From the NCBI GenBank assembly GCA_049999765.1, contig JBNGIQ010009040.1, forward strand, positions 1 to 56,039: a stretch of 56,039 nt of DNA, given 5' to 3'. The position numbers and the translations under genes are program-made. The stretch is from Phaeoceros laevis. Taxonomy: Eukaryota > Anthocerotophyta > Anthocerotopsida > Notothyladales. The notes beneath the pieces are model-generated. The model was not told where the DNA came from, searched no databases, and worked only from the letters and a program-made list of their open reading frames with translations. Shown piece after piece: positions 33,780-44,676 of this stretch (position 1 is the first letter of the stretch; every line of letters begins with the position of its first letter).

Positions 33780-36356
33780 TTAAGATAGACCCCCACAACA
33801 GCAATATCCATCCACGAAACGGTGGACACGATGAGCATCCCGTACAACGATCTCTCTTCTTTCAACCCTTGACAAGATCTCGGTCGAGCTGTGGCAGTCT
33901 CCACACATGCGCAGATTCTTGGTGACCAGTAGAGGTGTCCCATCAGCAGTGTTTAGTAGACCATATGCCAATGCTAGCTTCTCAGCATGTCCACACAGTT
34001 CATCTTCCTTAACCTTGTCAGACACAGGCTTCAGCACCAATTCCGTGTGGGGTGAATGGCCGCCTTCTTCTTTCAATCGCAAATTCACATTATGTACCTT
34101 GGAGAAAATTTCACCTTTTTCTTCACCAACAACAAATGTATGTACATGCCTGTCCACCTCAATACCTGCCACTGCAGGCTTCTTGCTAGCTCCTGCCAGC
34201 TTCCTCAATCTTTCAATCCTCTCTGCATCTGACCATCTGCCTGCATCTGCATAAATATTTCCCATAAGAACATAAGGAGACGGGCTCTGTGAGTTCAATC
34301 TCATGAGAGTCTCAAAACACCGGGTTCCGCGCTCTACATCCCGGTAACTTTTGCAGGCACTCAGCAAAGATGTGAACCCAACATCATCACTCTGGAACGA
34401 CATCAACATTTCCTCTGCCTCATCTAAATAGCCTGCCCGCCCAAGGAGATCAACCATACAACTGTAATGCTTGACGGTAGGCAGGATACCATGCTCCTCC
34501 AACATTGCCTTGAAAAAGTGCTGACCCTCCTTCACGAGTCCCTTATGGCTGCATGCCGCGAGAAGACAAGTAAACGTAGTCTCTCCAGCCTGAACACCAT
34601 CCTGCTTCATCTGCTGAAAACACTCTATCGCCTTGTGGCCTTCGTTACATTGACCAAACCCATTTATCATCGCATTCCAAGTGACTACATTTTTTACGGG
34701 CAAACTGCCAAACACCCTGCAAGCATCTTCCAACTTGCCACATTTTGCGTACATATTCACCAGGCAGGTGCCTAGAAGTATGTCCGACTCTAGTCCTCTT
34801 TCCACAATCTGTGAATGGAGCTGCTTCCCTTGCACGAAAGCTCCTACAGCAGCGCATGCCTTCAGGAGGCTAGCAAATGTCGCCTGGTCAGCTACTATTG
34901 TGCCTTGCCGCTTCATCTTTCGGTACAGAGACAGGGCTTCTTGACCGTGTTCCTGTTCGGCGTACCCAGCTATCATGGCATTCCATGTCACCACATCTCT
35001 TCTGGGCAAACTATCGAACACCATGCGTGCCTCTTCCAACCTGCCACACTTGGCATACATGTCAACTAGGCAGGTGCCAATGAACAGGTCGGACTCCAGT
35101 CCTCGTTCTAGAATCTGGGAATGTAACTGCTTTCCTTGTACTAGAGCTCCTGCCCCTGTGCATGCCTTCAGGAGGGAAGCGAATGTAACAGGGTCAGCTG
35201 CAATTACGCCTTGCTGCTCCATCATTGCGTAAAGAGAGAGGGCTTCTTGACCCTGCTCATGGTCTGCATATCCAGCTATCATGACATTCCATGTCACCAC
35301 ATTCCTTGTCACCAAACTATCAAACACGGTCCGTGCATCTTCCAAACTGCCACATTTGGCATACAAGTCGACCAGGCAGTTCCAAATAAACAAATCTGAC
35401 TGAATGCCGCTTTCCAACACATCAGTGTGCACTTGCCTGCCAGACTCCAAGTCTGCTGCACTTGCACAAGCTTGCAGGGCTGCTACAAAAACATGACAGT
35501 CCGGCTTGACACTTGAGCAGCGCATCTGAAGATACAGCTGTATAGCCTGCTTGGCTTCCCCATGTTTAACATATGCCGATATTATGGAAGACCACATGAA
35601 GGCATCTGGTTCGGCCACCTTAGTGAATACGTCCATCGCTTGTTGCAACCTGCCATGAGAGGCATACATGCGTATGGTGTGGTTGCTCAGAAATGTGTTG
35701 GACTCGTACCCAATTTTGACAATAAGGTTATGCACACGTCGTCCGAGAACCAGATCCTTCTGAGCCACACAACGCTTAAGCACGCTGTAGAGGAGAGCAA
35801 CAGACAAACGAGATTCTGCCTGCACCAGGAGCTCCAGAGTGTCGACAGCTTCTCTCAGCTGCCTCGTCCAGTTCACATTTTGAGCCGTTAGATCCCTTCT
35901 ATACCCTTCATCATTCAGCAAGGGGGAGTTACAGGTAGAGGCTACCTGCCTATCCAAAGCAGCCAGCTGCCTATCCACCCAATCAGGCTTCCAGAAGCTG
36001 TTCAGCCAGAGGACCTCCTTGGATTCCCTGTGCTTGAAGTCAGGCGAGCGGGAGTTTCTCTTATGTTGCCTATTATCCCACCACAGTGTGGTGTCCAAGA
36101 AAAACTGTCGCCACAACAGCTCCTGTTTTGTTCTTTCTGAATCTGGAGCATCGACCCCACTCCGAGGTCCTTCCGCAAGCTCACACGATCCTAGAACGCT
36201 TGGACGGCTGCAGCCCTGAAGAGTGTTGCTGCTTCCTAGACCGTGGATTAGGTTGCCACTGAACACCGGAGATAGTACCAGTGACCTGTTTCGCAAGGGG
36301 AGATCGACTGGAGTAGGCCATCGACCTAGTGCAGATGTAGGACGTAGTTGCGACAT
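33780..36356 (-). CDS. PLS-class PPR protein with E, E+ and DYW deaminase domains
   Basis: One exon, 858 residues from the first in-frame ATG (36356); the frame stays open upstream to 36425. The N-terminal part looks like an organelle-targeting region, followed by a PDF-like motif (LLWRQFF..WWDNRQHKRN, SPDFKHRESKEVLWLNSF, KPDWV). About ten P/L/S repeats follow (for example GKQLHSQILERGLESD, LVDMYAKCGRLEEARMVFDS), then E/E+ motifs. The DYW domain has the PG-box-like GHSPHTELVLKPV, the deaminase HAE (CGHAEKLALAYGLL), the CGDCHSS zinc motif and the terminal HRVHRFVDGYCCCG. DYW proteins edit cytidines in organellar transcripts. The last three residues are GLS instead of DYW. It is divergently oriented to the next PPR gene. 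Confidence 0.95.
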   Translation of the reverse strand: MSQLRPTSALGRWPTPVDLPLRNRSLVLSPVFSGNLIHGLGSSNTLQGCSRPSVLGSCELAEGPRSGVDAPDSERTKQELLWRQFFLDTTLWWDNRQHKRNSRSPDFKHRESKEVLWLNSFWKPDWVDRQLAALDRQVASTCNSPLLNDEGYRRDLTAQNVNWTRQLREAVDTLELLVQAESRLSVALLYSVLKRCVAQKDLVLGRRVHNLIVKIGYESNTFLSNHTIRMYASHGRLQQAMDVFTKVAEPDAFMWSSIISAYVKHGEAKQAIQLYLQMRCSSVKPDCHVFVAALQACASAADLESGRQVHTDVLESGIQSDLFIWNCLVDLYAKCGSLEDARTVFDSLVTRNVVTWNVMIAGYADHEQGQEALSLYAMMEQQGVIAADPVTFASLLKACTGAGALVQGKQLHSQILERGLESDLFIGTCLVDMYAKCGRLEEARMVFDSLPRRDVVTWNAMIAGYAEQEHGQEALSLYRKMKRQGTIVADQATFASLLKACAAVGAFVQGKQLHSQIVERGLESDILLGTCLVNMYAKCGKLEDACRVFGSLPVKNVVTWNAMINGFGQCNEGHKAIECFQQMKQDGVQAGETTFTCLLAACSHKGLVKEGQHFFKAMLEEHGILPTVKHYSCMVDLLGRAGYLDEAEEMLMSFQSDDVGFTSLLSACKSYRDVERGTRCFETLMRLNSQSPSPYVLMGNIYADAGRWSDAERIERLRKLAGASKKPAVAGIEVDRHVHTFVVGEEKGEIFSKVHNVNLRLKEEGGHSPHTELVLKPVSDKVKEDELCGHAEKLALAYGLLNTADGTPLLVTKNLRMCGDCHSSTEILSRVERREIVVRDAHRVHRFVDGYCCCGGLS

Positions 36357-37460
36357 ACCTGGAGACAACTCTGCAAATTCCTCTGTACCTGCATGGCTAT
36401 GCCGCGGAAGTGTCAAGGGCCACAAGTTGAATGCTTCATCGGGCTGCGATGCGGCACCCTAGCTGTCAACCACTGGCCGAACCTGATCATGGTCACTCGA
36501 GAGTACGATTCTGATATTAGTTGCTGAAGAATGAACGGAAGACACAATGACCTCCTGCTCTACTGCAGCAGGAGGACCTCAATCCCAGCGTGGCTGACTT
36601 GCACACCGCGACGCGACGGCGCAGAGCTTCATTCTGTCCTGATTGCCAACGTAGTCATTGCATTCACGGACTCGTGTCCCTGCTACTCCGACACTACACT
36701 CCAGTGAAGAGTTTTAATAAGGGTTGAGTGACTTGAGGGTTGTGTGACTTCATCTGCTGGCATGGATCACTTCTTTGCCCGAACAGTGCTCGTTAAACCG
36801 GAACTTCCGTTGAAGCTGAATCACCGACTATTGTCCTCGGAAGTGGCACAGCTGAGATTTTTCAACTTGCAGCACCCCAATGGGGCACTGTGAACCCCTC
36901 GCAACCCTGACCGAGGCGTTGGCAGCCATCCTTGTACATACAACGTGAACCCCAGATGGTATGACAAGTCGAGGTGCAGATTGTAAAATCGGTAGTCTCC
37001 AAGTCTGTCCAGGATGTCCAGGCAAGACGGGCCTTGCTTCGAGGCTTTTCAATGACGGTGGTGTATCTATGGCTAAAGGCTTATGAAGGTTCCATGGAAT
37101 GGCGGACCTCGCCGAAATAAGGTATCACTAGCATGTCCGAATTTGCTTTCCGATTGAGGTCCTAGCTGCTCAGTATGAAGCAAGCAACTGATGTGCCGGA
37201 ATTTCTGGCTGCACCAACCGGGGAGAAGGCTGACTACAGGATGACACCTGGTTGGTTGCAAGACAAGCTCGACCTGCTGCAGGACCCGATGCCATTTCCA
37301 TGCCAAGCATACTGGGCACCTGGTCATGCTAAGAATGATACAGTTGGATCATCGTCAAGGCAAGTTATTACGCTGGTTGCTCTGCCATTGCGGCACTGTC
37401 AAAGATCTGAAGGTCGTTGCAGGTGTGGCATCCTTGGGGAGCCAAGCAGTTGTGGGATGA
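36357..37460. other. Divergent PPR intergenic region, duplicated at about 49990-50740
   Basis: Stretches such as 'ccctgaccgaggcgttggcagccatccttg' (about 36907-36937) match the region before the 50.7-kb PPR gene ('ccctgaccgaggagtttgcagccatccttg'). Similarity runs with indels to the PPR coding regions. It therefore likely contains the promoter and 5' leader of the 37.6-kb PPR gene. Confidence 0.7.
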
Positions 37461-37517
37461 CTATGGAAGACGTGTTTTCTAAATCCATCCGAGTGTTGGG
37501 ATAACAGAAACGACAAA
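37461..37517 (+). pseudogene. Probable remnant of upstream coding exon (PDF-like motif) of the next PPR gene
   Basis: It reads LWKTCFLNPSECWDNRNDK and ends at a GTAAGTCG donor. The 93-bp intron that follows ends exactly at the ATG at 37611. The homologous exon at 50710-50802 has the same donor, intron position and phase. An in-frame TGA at 37458-37460 stands where the homologue has CGA, so this exon can no longer be reached from the same upstream start. Confidence 0.7.
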
Positions 37518-37610
37518 GTAAGTCGCAAACTGAGTGTGTTTCATCATCTCTGCACGAAAGGTGCCTTTCAAGCCTATCCAGATTAATGATTTTGATGTTT
37601 CAACTTTCAG

Positions 37611-39827
37611 ATGCATCTCCTGTCTTCAGATTTTAGGCAGAAGAGTACCAAGAGGGCAGAAAGCTGGAGTACTCCACAATTGGTGACGGATGCTCTCACA
37701 AAGCAGAGACTAGCAAGAAGAGCTAGTGGATGGAGCGTTGGAAGGGCCATCAGTTCGTCGGATGGATGCCGAACTGGAATTGCCGTTGATTTGAAGCTGC
37801 CTCCACACAATGAGTTTACCTGGACTGCTTTAATATCAAAACATGCCAAATGTGGGCAAGGTAGACAAGCTCTTAAGCTCTATGAGGAAATGCGTGAAAC
37901 AGGAGTAAAGCCGAGTTCATACACCTATGTTGCTGCATTGAAGGCGTGCAGTAGCTTACATGATCTAGAAAGGGCTCAGCAAATACATGCCCAAATGGAG
38001 GAAAATGGGTTTCAATTGGATGTGTATGTGGGAACCACTCTCGTCAATCTTTATGCAAAATCTGGAAGCATATTGATTGCCAGGCGTGTCTTTGAGCAGA
38101 TGCCTGATCGTGACGTGGTTTCCTGGAATGCTATGATATTAGGGTACGCCCAGATGGAAGAGGGTGAAGTGGCTTTGCAGTTGTATGAGCGCATGAGAAC
38201 AGAAGGTCTGCTACCCAATGAGAGAACATTTCTTGGTGCACTGAAGGCTTGTAGTAGTCTGGCTTCATGGAAAGAGGGGCACGGAGGTAATGAGCAACTT
38301 CGGAGAGAACAGCGCTTGGAGCAAGTTAGGGCTCTCCACTCGGATTTAGTAAAGGGGCAATTCGAGTCGGATCTGTTTTTGGCCAACATGCTGGTGGATG
38401 TGTATGCTAAATGTGGAAGCATGGCGGATGCAAGGTCTGTCTTTGAGAGGATCCCTTGTCGTGATGTAGTTTCCTGGAATGCCATGATCTTGGGGTATGC
38501 CCTAGTGGAAGAAGGAGAGGAGGCCTTGCAATTATATGGGCGAATGCAGAACGAGGGAGTGGTACCAGATGAGCGAACATTTCTTGGTGCACTGAAGGCT
38601 TGCAGTGCTCTTGCCGTCTTGGAGAACGGGAACATGGGTGATCGGAAATGTATCAAGAAGTGGTGCTTGGAGCAGCTCAGACATATCCACTCAGGCATAT
38701 CGACAGCAGGGTCAGTTCAGGACGTGTTTGTGGGGAACATGCTGGTTGATGCATATGCCAAATGCGGGAGCGTGGTAGATGCCAGGCATGTCTTTGAGAT
38801 GTTGCCTCACCGTGATGTGGTTTCATGGACTGCAATGATCTCGGGGTATGTGCAGATCGAAGAGGGTGATGTGGCACTGCAGTTGTATGAACGGATGCAC
38901 ATGGAAGGTGTGGTCCCTAATGACCGAACATTTGTTGGTGCACTGAAGGCATGTGGTATTGTAGCAGGGCTTCAGAAGGGAAAGGAAATACATGCTGAAG
39001 TTATTGACAGGGAACTGGACGCTTGTGATTCGTTTGTTGCCAGCAGCCTTATTGACATGTACTCAAAATGTGGAAGCATGGAAGATGCACAACAGGTCTT
39101 CGATGCATTGCCCTGGAGAAGCACAGTGACATGGAATGCCTTGATTTCAGGGTATGCCCGCCAAGGTGATAGTAGAATGGTGTTGCATTTGTTCGATAGG
39201 ATGAGATGGAGTGGCACACAGCCAGAGGCCATCACCTTTGTGAGTGTTCTCACTGCATGCAGTCACATGGGTTTAGTGGACAAGGGCCAGGAGTATTTCG
39301 GGTCCATGACCCGAGACTATGGCATCATACCTACAGTTGAGCACTGTAGTTGCATAGTTGACCTCGTTGGACGTGCAGGTCAAGTAGAGAAAGCTATGGC
39401 AATAGCAATGACCTATAAATCTAATGCGGTGGTGTGGAAAAGCCTGCTGAGTGCTTGTCGAAAGTGGGGTAATGTGGAGCTTGGAAGACAGGCATTTGAC
39501 TATGCAGTCAAGCTGGATAGCAATGATGCATCGGTGTACATCTTGATGTGGAATATCTATGCAGCTGCTGACATGTGGGAGGACTGCAAGCAGATCCAGG
39601 CAATGAGAGTGAACACAGAAGCTAGGAATCAGCCCGGACAGAGCTGGTGGACAGATCTCAGAGGAATTGTTCACACATTTTTGGTGGGGGACTGCCAGCT
39701 CCCAAAAACCCAAGATGTACATGTTAAGCTGTGTAGTCTCGGTTTTAAAATGAAGGAAGAAGGATATGTGATGCGATACGCAGCAGATGATGAGATGACG
39801 TGCCGTGAGGCTTCATTAGAAAGCTGA
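37611..39827 (+). CDS. PLS-class PPR protein, E-type end, no DYW domain
   Basis: 738 residues from ATG 37611, which directly follows a 3' splice site (actttcag). It carries P/L/S repeats (TYVAALKACSSLHDLERAQQ; LVNLYAKSGSILIARRVFEQ; LVDVYAKCGSMADARSVFER). Between repeats there are family-specific charged inserts before 'LEQVRALHSD' and 'LEQLRHIHSG'. It ends with E/E+-like sequence (GIVHTFLVGDCQLPKTQDVH) and stops without a DYW domain. It should bind organellar RNA; any editing would need a deaminase in trans. Paralogues sit at 46951-49170 (-) and 50710-53360 (+). If the upstream exon (37461-37517) is dead, the N-terminus lacks the first half of the PDF-like motif and may lack a targeting peptide, so function is uncertain. 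Confidence 0.88.
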   Translation: MHLLSSDFRQKSTKRAESWSTPQLVTDALTKQRLARRASGWSVGRAISSSDGCRTGIAVDLKLPPHNEFTWTALISKHAKCGQGRQALKLYEEMRETGVKPSSYTYVAALKACSSLHDLERAQQIHAQMEENGFQLDVYVGTTLVNLYAKSGSILIARRVFEQMPDRDVVSWNAMILGYAQMEEGEVALQLYERMRTEGLLPNERTFLGALKACSSLASWKEGHGGNEQLRREQRLEQVRALHSDLVKGQFESDLFLANMLVDVYAKCGSMADARSVFERIPCRDVVSWNAMILGYALVEEGEEALQLYGRMQNEGVVPDERTFLGALKACSALAVLENGNMGDRKCIKKWCLEQLRHIHSGISTAGSVQDVFVGNMLVDAYAKCGSVVDARHVFEMLPHRDVVSWTAMISGYVQIEEGDVALQLYERMHMEGVVPNDRTFVGALKACGIVAGLQKGKEIHAEVIDRELDACDSFVASSLIDMYSKCGSMEDAQQVFDALPWRSTVTWNALISGYARQGDSRMVLHLFDRMRWSGTQPEAITFVSVLTACSHMGLVDKGQEYFGSMTRDYGIIPTVEHCSCIVDLVGRAGQVEKAMAIAMTYKSNAVVWKSLLSACRKWGNVELGRQAFDYAVKLDSNDASVYILMWNIYAAADMWEDCKQIQAMRVNTEARNQPGQSWWTDLRGIVHTFLVGDCQLPKTQDVHVKLCSLGFKMKEEGYVMRYAADDEMTCREASLES

Positions 39828-40656
39828 CCACCGCATGTGTCATCCCCCCAGCATCTAGTGAATCAAGATATCAGCCTGTGCTCAGTGACAGCTACGGACA
39901 CTGCCAGACTGTGCCAGTGCTCACGGGGCTTCTGACCTTAATCTTGCGCAATTTTGGGGGGAGATTGGGTCAGGAATCCAGGCTGGTATATGAGGATTTA
40001 TTGATGCCGTAATTTGATCAGGTTACGTTATCCGTCCAGTGTAGTCCGCCAATCTTCACTACCTGCTGGCGAGGACATTTCAGGACAGCAGGACAGCCAA
40101 TGCGCTGCTCCGATATTTATCTCTCGCATCTGAAGTAGACGAGAAGACTTCGGTGCCTGATCAGGGGGCCAGAATGGTGGCCCAAGGAGGTTTCAAAAAT
40201 GAATTGTTACCTGGCGTAGGTCAAGATACTCCTCAGTCCACAAACAGGACGGGGCCTCCTCGCACAAGACATGTTAACTGTGCAGCTGCGATGCCCCTGC
40301 CAGGCTATGGCCTGGAAGCTGAAAATGCTGACCCTAAATCTGGCGGGACGAGGACGAGAAGTATCGTACTTGTCGGGAAAGACCTAGGTCCGGGAAGGTT
40401 CTAGGTGTTTCTCCTACCGGTTGAGTGGGACGTACTTCTGTAGCGGCAACAATCTTCTGTGGCAGGACGAATGTTGCCTGTGCAAGGTTCAATTGTCCGC
40501 TTTTTGCCCGTGGACTAGTGCTTGGCGTTTCCGATTGCGCTTTCCTGCTTGTCGAGCAGCTGATTCTGGTGTTACCTGTGAGAAACAGCGACCGCAGATT
40601 TCGATGTAAGCCCGGAAGTAGTCTTTGAGCGACGAGGATCGTGTCAGATCGTTAGC
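39828..40656. other. 3' flank of PPR gene and upstream region of the rhomboid gene
   Basis: No convincing coding, RNA or repeat feature. Short frames (40153-40404, 40421-40628) overlap in several phases. Confidence 0.5.
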
Positions 40657-42447
40657 ATGTATCGGGGAAGGCGGCCAGGGAATGGCATGCTTTATTTTGC
40701 GGCCATCCATGCCGCTTCACAATTCCTGCAGCTTCCGCGGAAGCCTCCGGTGACAGCGGCATTGATCGTCGCTAATACCTTGATATACCTCCGGCCAGGA
40801 AGACTGGATGAGATATTGCCCTACTGGCAGGATGTGTGTTTGCAGCCTTACCTTGTCATTCAGGTACTATCCCATCTCGATGTGGCATTTGTATGGTGTG
40901 TAGAGCTTGCAATGAAGGAACTGGACTGCTAAGGTGTGCCGAATTATTCTGCTTGACTTGTCTTGCTGGCTCGTAGACCTATGGCTGGGGCTGTTTGCAA
41001 ATGCTCTGGGCTCTGATCCTGTGATCATAGAGACATACTGGGATTTCAGGGCTGTGACCCTTCCTGGATGGGAACGCTGTCTGTAGCTGGGCCGGTTCTC
41101 GTTGTTAGTGGAAGAGCTGGACCTGTAGGCAGCTTATTGCGCTATCGTACATTCGCCTGTTCCAGAACTGACTTCGACACTGCCACAGGGTGTAAAAGCC
41201 CTTTTGGGGCAGCTTTTGTCAAACGTGGGAGGTGGTAATGCACGGCGGCATGCTTCTGCATCCCCACTTTTCCGAATGTATAGACCGTTCTGTTACCTCC
41301 TATCGATATATTTTGGAGACTTATTTCCCATCGATTGTGAAGGGCAGTCCAGGATCTTGTCTAGGGAGGGACAGGTATAGAACTGGCTCTGATTAGAGTA
41401 GTTGTGGGAGGTTGAGCAGGATTCTTGTGTATGTGAAAATTTGGTCAGGCAGGAAAATTATGTGTTGTCTGGCGAGAAACCTTTTTTATTTCAAGCTGCT
41501 TTCTGTTTGTAATGTTGAGAACTGAACACCTCAGGAAGTGAAACTATGGATTAATAATCTTGTATTAACACCTTGTGCATTTGTGTTCTAAGCAAAGAAA
41601 CCTGTGTGTGCAGGGTAAGGACTTGCGGAGGCTCTTTCTCTCTGCATTCTATCATGTGGATGATGTTCATCTTGTGTTCAACATGACTTCATTGATGTGG
41701 AAAGGTGTGCAGCTTGAGGGCAGGTATGGCAGCAGAAAGTTTGCCACTATGGTGGGTGTGCTGCTGGGTCTATCTCACGGATTGGTGGTTTTGTCAGCCA
41801 AGCTCCTATCTAAAGTGGCTGACGTTCACGGTCCAATGCATGAGTGTGCTGTGGGCTTCTCTGCTGTGCTCTTTGCCTTAAAAGTGGTGTTGAACTACAA
41901 CTCACCCAACTACACCAGTGTGTACGGCATCGTAGTGCCATCACGCTATGCCGCATGGGCAGAGGTCATCCTTGTCCAGATGTTAGTGCCTGGATCATCC
42001 TTCTTGGGTCATGTTTGTGGCATCCTTGCTGGTTTAATCTACGTTCATGGTGCTGATGCTGTTCCTCCGGCGTTTCCCTCAAATAGCTTATGGAGGATTG
42101 CAGCAGTGCCACTAGCCATCTTGATGTGGCCAATTAGGTGGATCACATCACCCTTCAGGAGAAGGCAGGGACGGTCATATGGTCGTGGGTTTATTGGCTC
42201 AAGGCAATCTGGCACTCAACGGCCCTTGCCTACTGCAGCTTGGCGTTGCCTCAGCTGTACTTTTGACAACAGAGCGTCGCAAGATATTTGTGAAATGTGT
42301 GAGACCCCGCGAGACTTTGGAGCTGAGGATAATGATGTTGCAGGCAGAAGTGGTGAGATAGCACCATCAGCCCCGCCATGGCCACAATCAGGTCGTCTCT
42401 CTGTTGAGGAACTGCGGAATGCCCGAATTGCCCGGTTTACCAGATAG
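40657..42447 (+). CDS. Rhomboid-family intramembrane serine protease with RanBP2 zinc finger (RBL14-like)
   Basis: Exon 1 (40657-40863) and exon 2 (41614-42447) join in phase 0 across a 750-bp intron, giving 346 residues. Residues 1-69 contain a first membrane region (KPPVTAALIVANTLIYL). Exon 2 begins GKDLRRLFLSAFYHVDDVHL with the rhomboid HLVFNMTSLMWKG motif. The active-site serine lies in HECAVGFSAVLFALKVV and the catalytic histidine in SSFLGHVCGILAGLIY, so catalysis is plausible. The C-terminus carries a RanBP2-type finger (WRCLSCTFDNRASQDICEMC) and a terminal LSVEELRNARIARFTR. Arabidopsis RBL14 has this arrangement and is annotated as mitochondrial; I see no independent localisation evidence. 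Confidence 0.93.
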
Positions 42448-43254
42448 CACATGGTGAAGATGTGTGCTTCACACGAACATGGCATGCTATTCTTACCTGT
42501 TCGTGGCACACGGAGAAATCTGTGAAGAGCATTTGAACCCTTAGAAGAACTTGCTAACGACAGGCTGCGGTTACTTTCTGTTTATCGTCTTCCAAGGTGG
42601 TTAAGCATGCATCAGGATCTTTGACTGCAGGTCACCGGTCGAGCTGCAACAGAAATGTGAGATGCCTAGGGGGGACGAGTTATACTAGCTAGAAGTTGAA
42701 TTGGCAGGGAGCCCAACAAAGGCAGGGTAGCGTAGAGTGTTGCCAGGACTTGGAGTGTGAATGCACCAATTGAGATGAAGTCCTCTTATTGCCGCATCCA
42801 GGATGCTATTCGTTAGCTCGTACGTACAAAACTATCTATCTTACTAGCAAACTCCGCTTGAGGGTAGAAAGAGGAAAAAAAGTGCCAACTTACGGAATTC
42901 CCACGTACTACTCTTGCCATGCGACCATTCACCCAGGCGTGCATACCTATGTGAGAAAAGGCTTCTGACATCCGCGTTCACCTTCTTCAAACCGCACTCA
43001 CAAGGTGGTTGCAGGTTGCAGGTTGCAGCCATCTCCCCGACGGATCGCCCGTTGCCCTACATCCACGAAAAGCAAAACAGAGCACAATTTTCAAGCAGAA
43101 GGGAGCCAGGCAAAAAGCAAAAGGAGCCCACAACGAGGCTAGACAAAAGTAACCAACAGCTGCAATGACTACCTGTCCTTGTGTAGCCATGCTTTAATTC
43201 CGCGCCCCTTTCAAATGGCAGTTGCAAGACGATTCTGAAAGAGATGTAGCCGCC
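42448..43254. other. Convergent 3' flanks, no further gene
   Basis: Lies between the rhomboid stop and the KDO-8-P synthase stop, and probably contains both 3' UTRs. No coding feature could be supported. Confidence 0.5.
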
Positions 43255-44130
43255 TCAAAAATCCTCATCCACTGGTGTAAGGTCGATGGGGAACGGTTGC
43301 CTCCCCTTAGTGACTCTGGCTATGGCCACTAGCTCCTCCAGCAGGGCCTTGAAGTGGCGCAAGGGCCACTGAGTGGGGCCGTCGACTGGAGAGCTCAGAG
43401 GATTGTCATGCACCTCCATGAAAATACCGTCCACTCCTACGGCGACACAGGTCCTGGCAATGCAGGGAATGAGCTCCCGAAGACCGCCGCTCGCCACCCC
43501 TCCTCCTTCCAGCTTAACCCCCGCCGGCTGCTGCAACGAGTGCGTGATGTCGGCCACAACAGGGCAGGCAGCCTGCCGCATCCACTCCAGGTTGCGGGGA
43601 TCCACCACCAGATCGTTGTAGCCGAACATGGTGCCGCGCTCGCACACCATCACATTAGGGTTACCCGCCAGCCGCACCTTGTCCGCGGAGCTCTGCATGA
43701 CGGAAGCGGAGCAGAACTGCCCCTTCTTGATGTTGATGACGCGCCCCGTCTTAGCCGCCGCCACCAGCAGGTCGGTCTGGCGGCACAGGAACGCTGGGAT
43801 CTGGATCACATCCGCCACCCTGCCCACGGCCTCGCACTGCCCGGCCTCGTGCACGTCCGTGACCACAGGCAGCTGGAACCGAGTCTTCACCTCCTCCAGC
43901 ACCTGCAGACCTTCTTCCAGGCCTGGGCCCCGGAACGACCTCGCAGAAGTCCTGTTAGCCTTGTCGAAGCTGGCCTTGAACACCAGCTTCACTCCAACCT
44001 CGTCGGTCACGCTCTTGATCTGCCGTGCCATTTTCAGCACATGCTCCCGCGACTCGATCACATTCGGACCGGCCAGCAGGAAAAAGGGCTCCGAGCCCTT
44101 GAGCTCCTGGAACAACAGCGCACCAGCCAT
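43255..44130 (-). CDS. KDSA: 3-deoxy-D-manno-octulosonate 8-phosphate (KDO-8-P) synthase
   Basis: One exon, 291 residues. It condenses phosphoenolpyruvate with arabinose 5-phosphate to KDO-8-phosphate, the precursor of KDO in plant rhamnogalacturonan II. Family landmarks are FFLLAGPNVIESREH, VFKASFDKANRTSARSFRGP, LPVVTDVHEAGQCE, DVIQIPAFLCRQTDLL, INIKKGQFCSASVM, CERGTMFGYNDLVVDPRN and the end GVDGIFMEVHDNPLSSPVDG. Length and ends match plant and bacterial KdsA. The AGPNVIES and KANRTS segments form the PEP/sugar phosphate site. GC-rich codon use. A decayed partial copy lies at about 49470-49855 on the same strand. Confidence 0.97.
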   Translation of the reverse strand: MAGALLFQELKGSEPFFLLAGPNVIESREHVLKMARQIKSVTDEVGVKLVFKASFDKANRTSARSFRGPGLEEGLQVLEEVKTRFQLPVVTDVHEAGQCEAVGRVADVIQIPAFLCRQTDLLVAAAKTGRVINIKKGQFCSASVMQSSADKVRLAGNPNVMVCERGTMFGYNDLVVDPRNLEWMRQAACPVVADITHSLQQPAGVKLEGGGVASGGLRELIPCIARTCVAVGVDGIFMEVHDNPLSSPVDGPTQWPLRHFKALLEELVAIARVTKGRQPFPIDLTPVDEDF

Positions 44131-44676
44131 GGCACGGCACCAAGGCTCCTACACCCTCGAGACACTACGGTAGCTAGCTGATGACTGTGCACAAACAAGT
44201 CACATGGTTCGGCATTTCTGTGATCGCAGCGGTCCTGCTCAATGCAAAACAATGCGACAGAATCTCATCGTGTGAGAAGCGATCCTACTGAGTTTCAGAA
44301 GGGGACAACATTTAAAGTTTTGTGTAATAAGGTCATCCACTCAGGCCTAGTTTCAAGCTAGATGGCACCCTCAAAGTCCATTGAGGGTGCCCGCTCAAAA
44401 CGGCAGGCCGTCCTTGGTCCAGCCAAGCGCTTGTAGCGCTAGCCAGTCATCACTTTCCAGTTTCCGGTCACTAGCAAACTACGGATATCTGACACGAGAT
44501 TGGAAGATGACTTCTGTTCTGCGAGAGCTGCGGCCCTTTTGGATTTCTGGTGTTGCATTTCCCTGTTGGGCCAGAAACTTTCCCTTCCAGACACACGTTG
44601 GCCAGCACACAAGTCTCTCTCTCTCCGGACAAAGTTCTTCTTATTCTCACGGTTGGGCTTGCTTGAAATCGAATCC

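Noticed and set aside
43354-44181. 275-residue plus-strand frame opposite KDO-8-P synthase
   Set aside because: Antisense shadow in GC-rich coding DNA; the minus-strand product is unmistakable.
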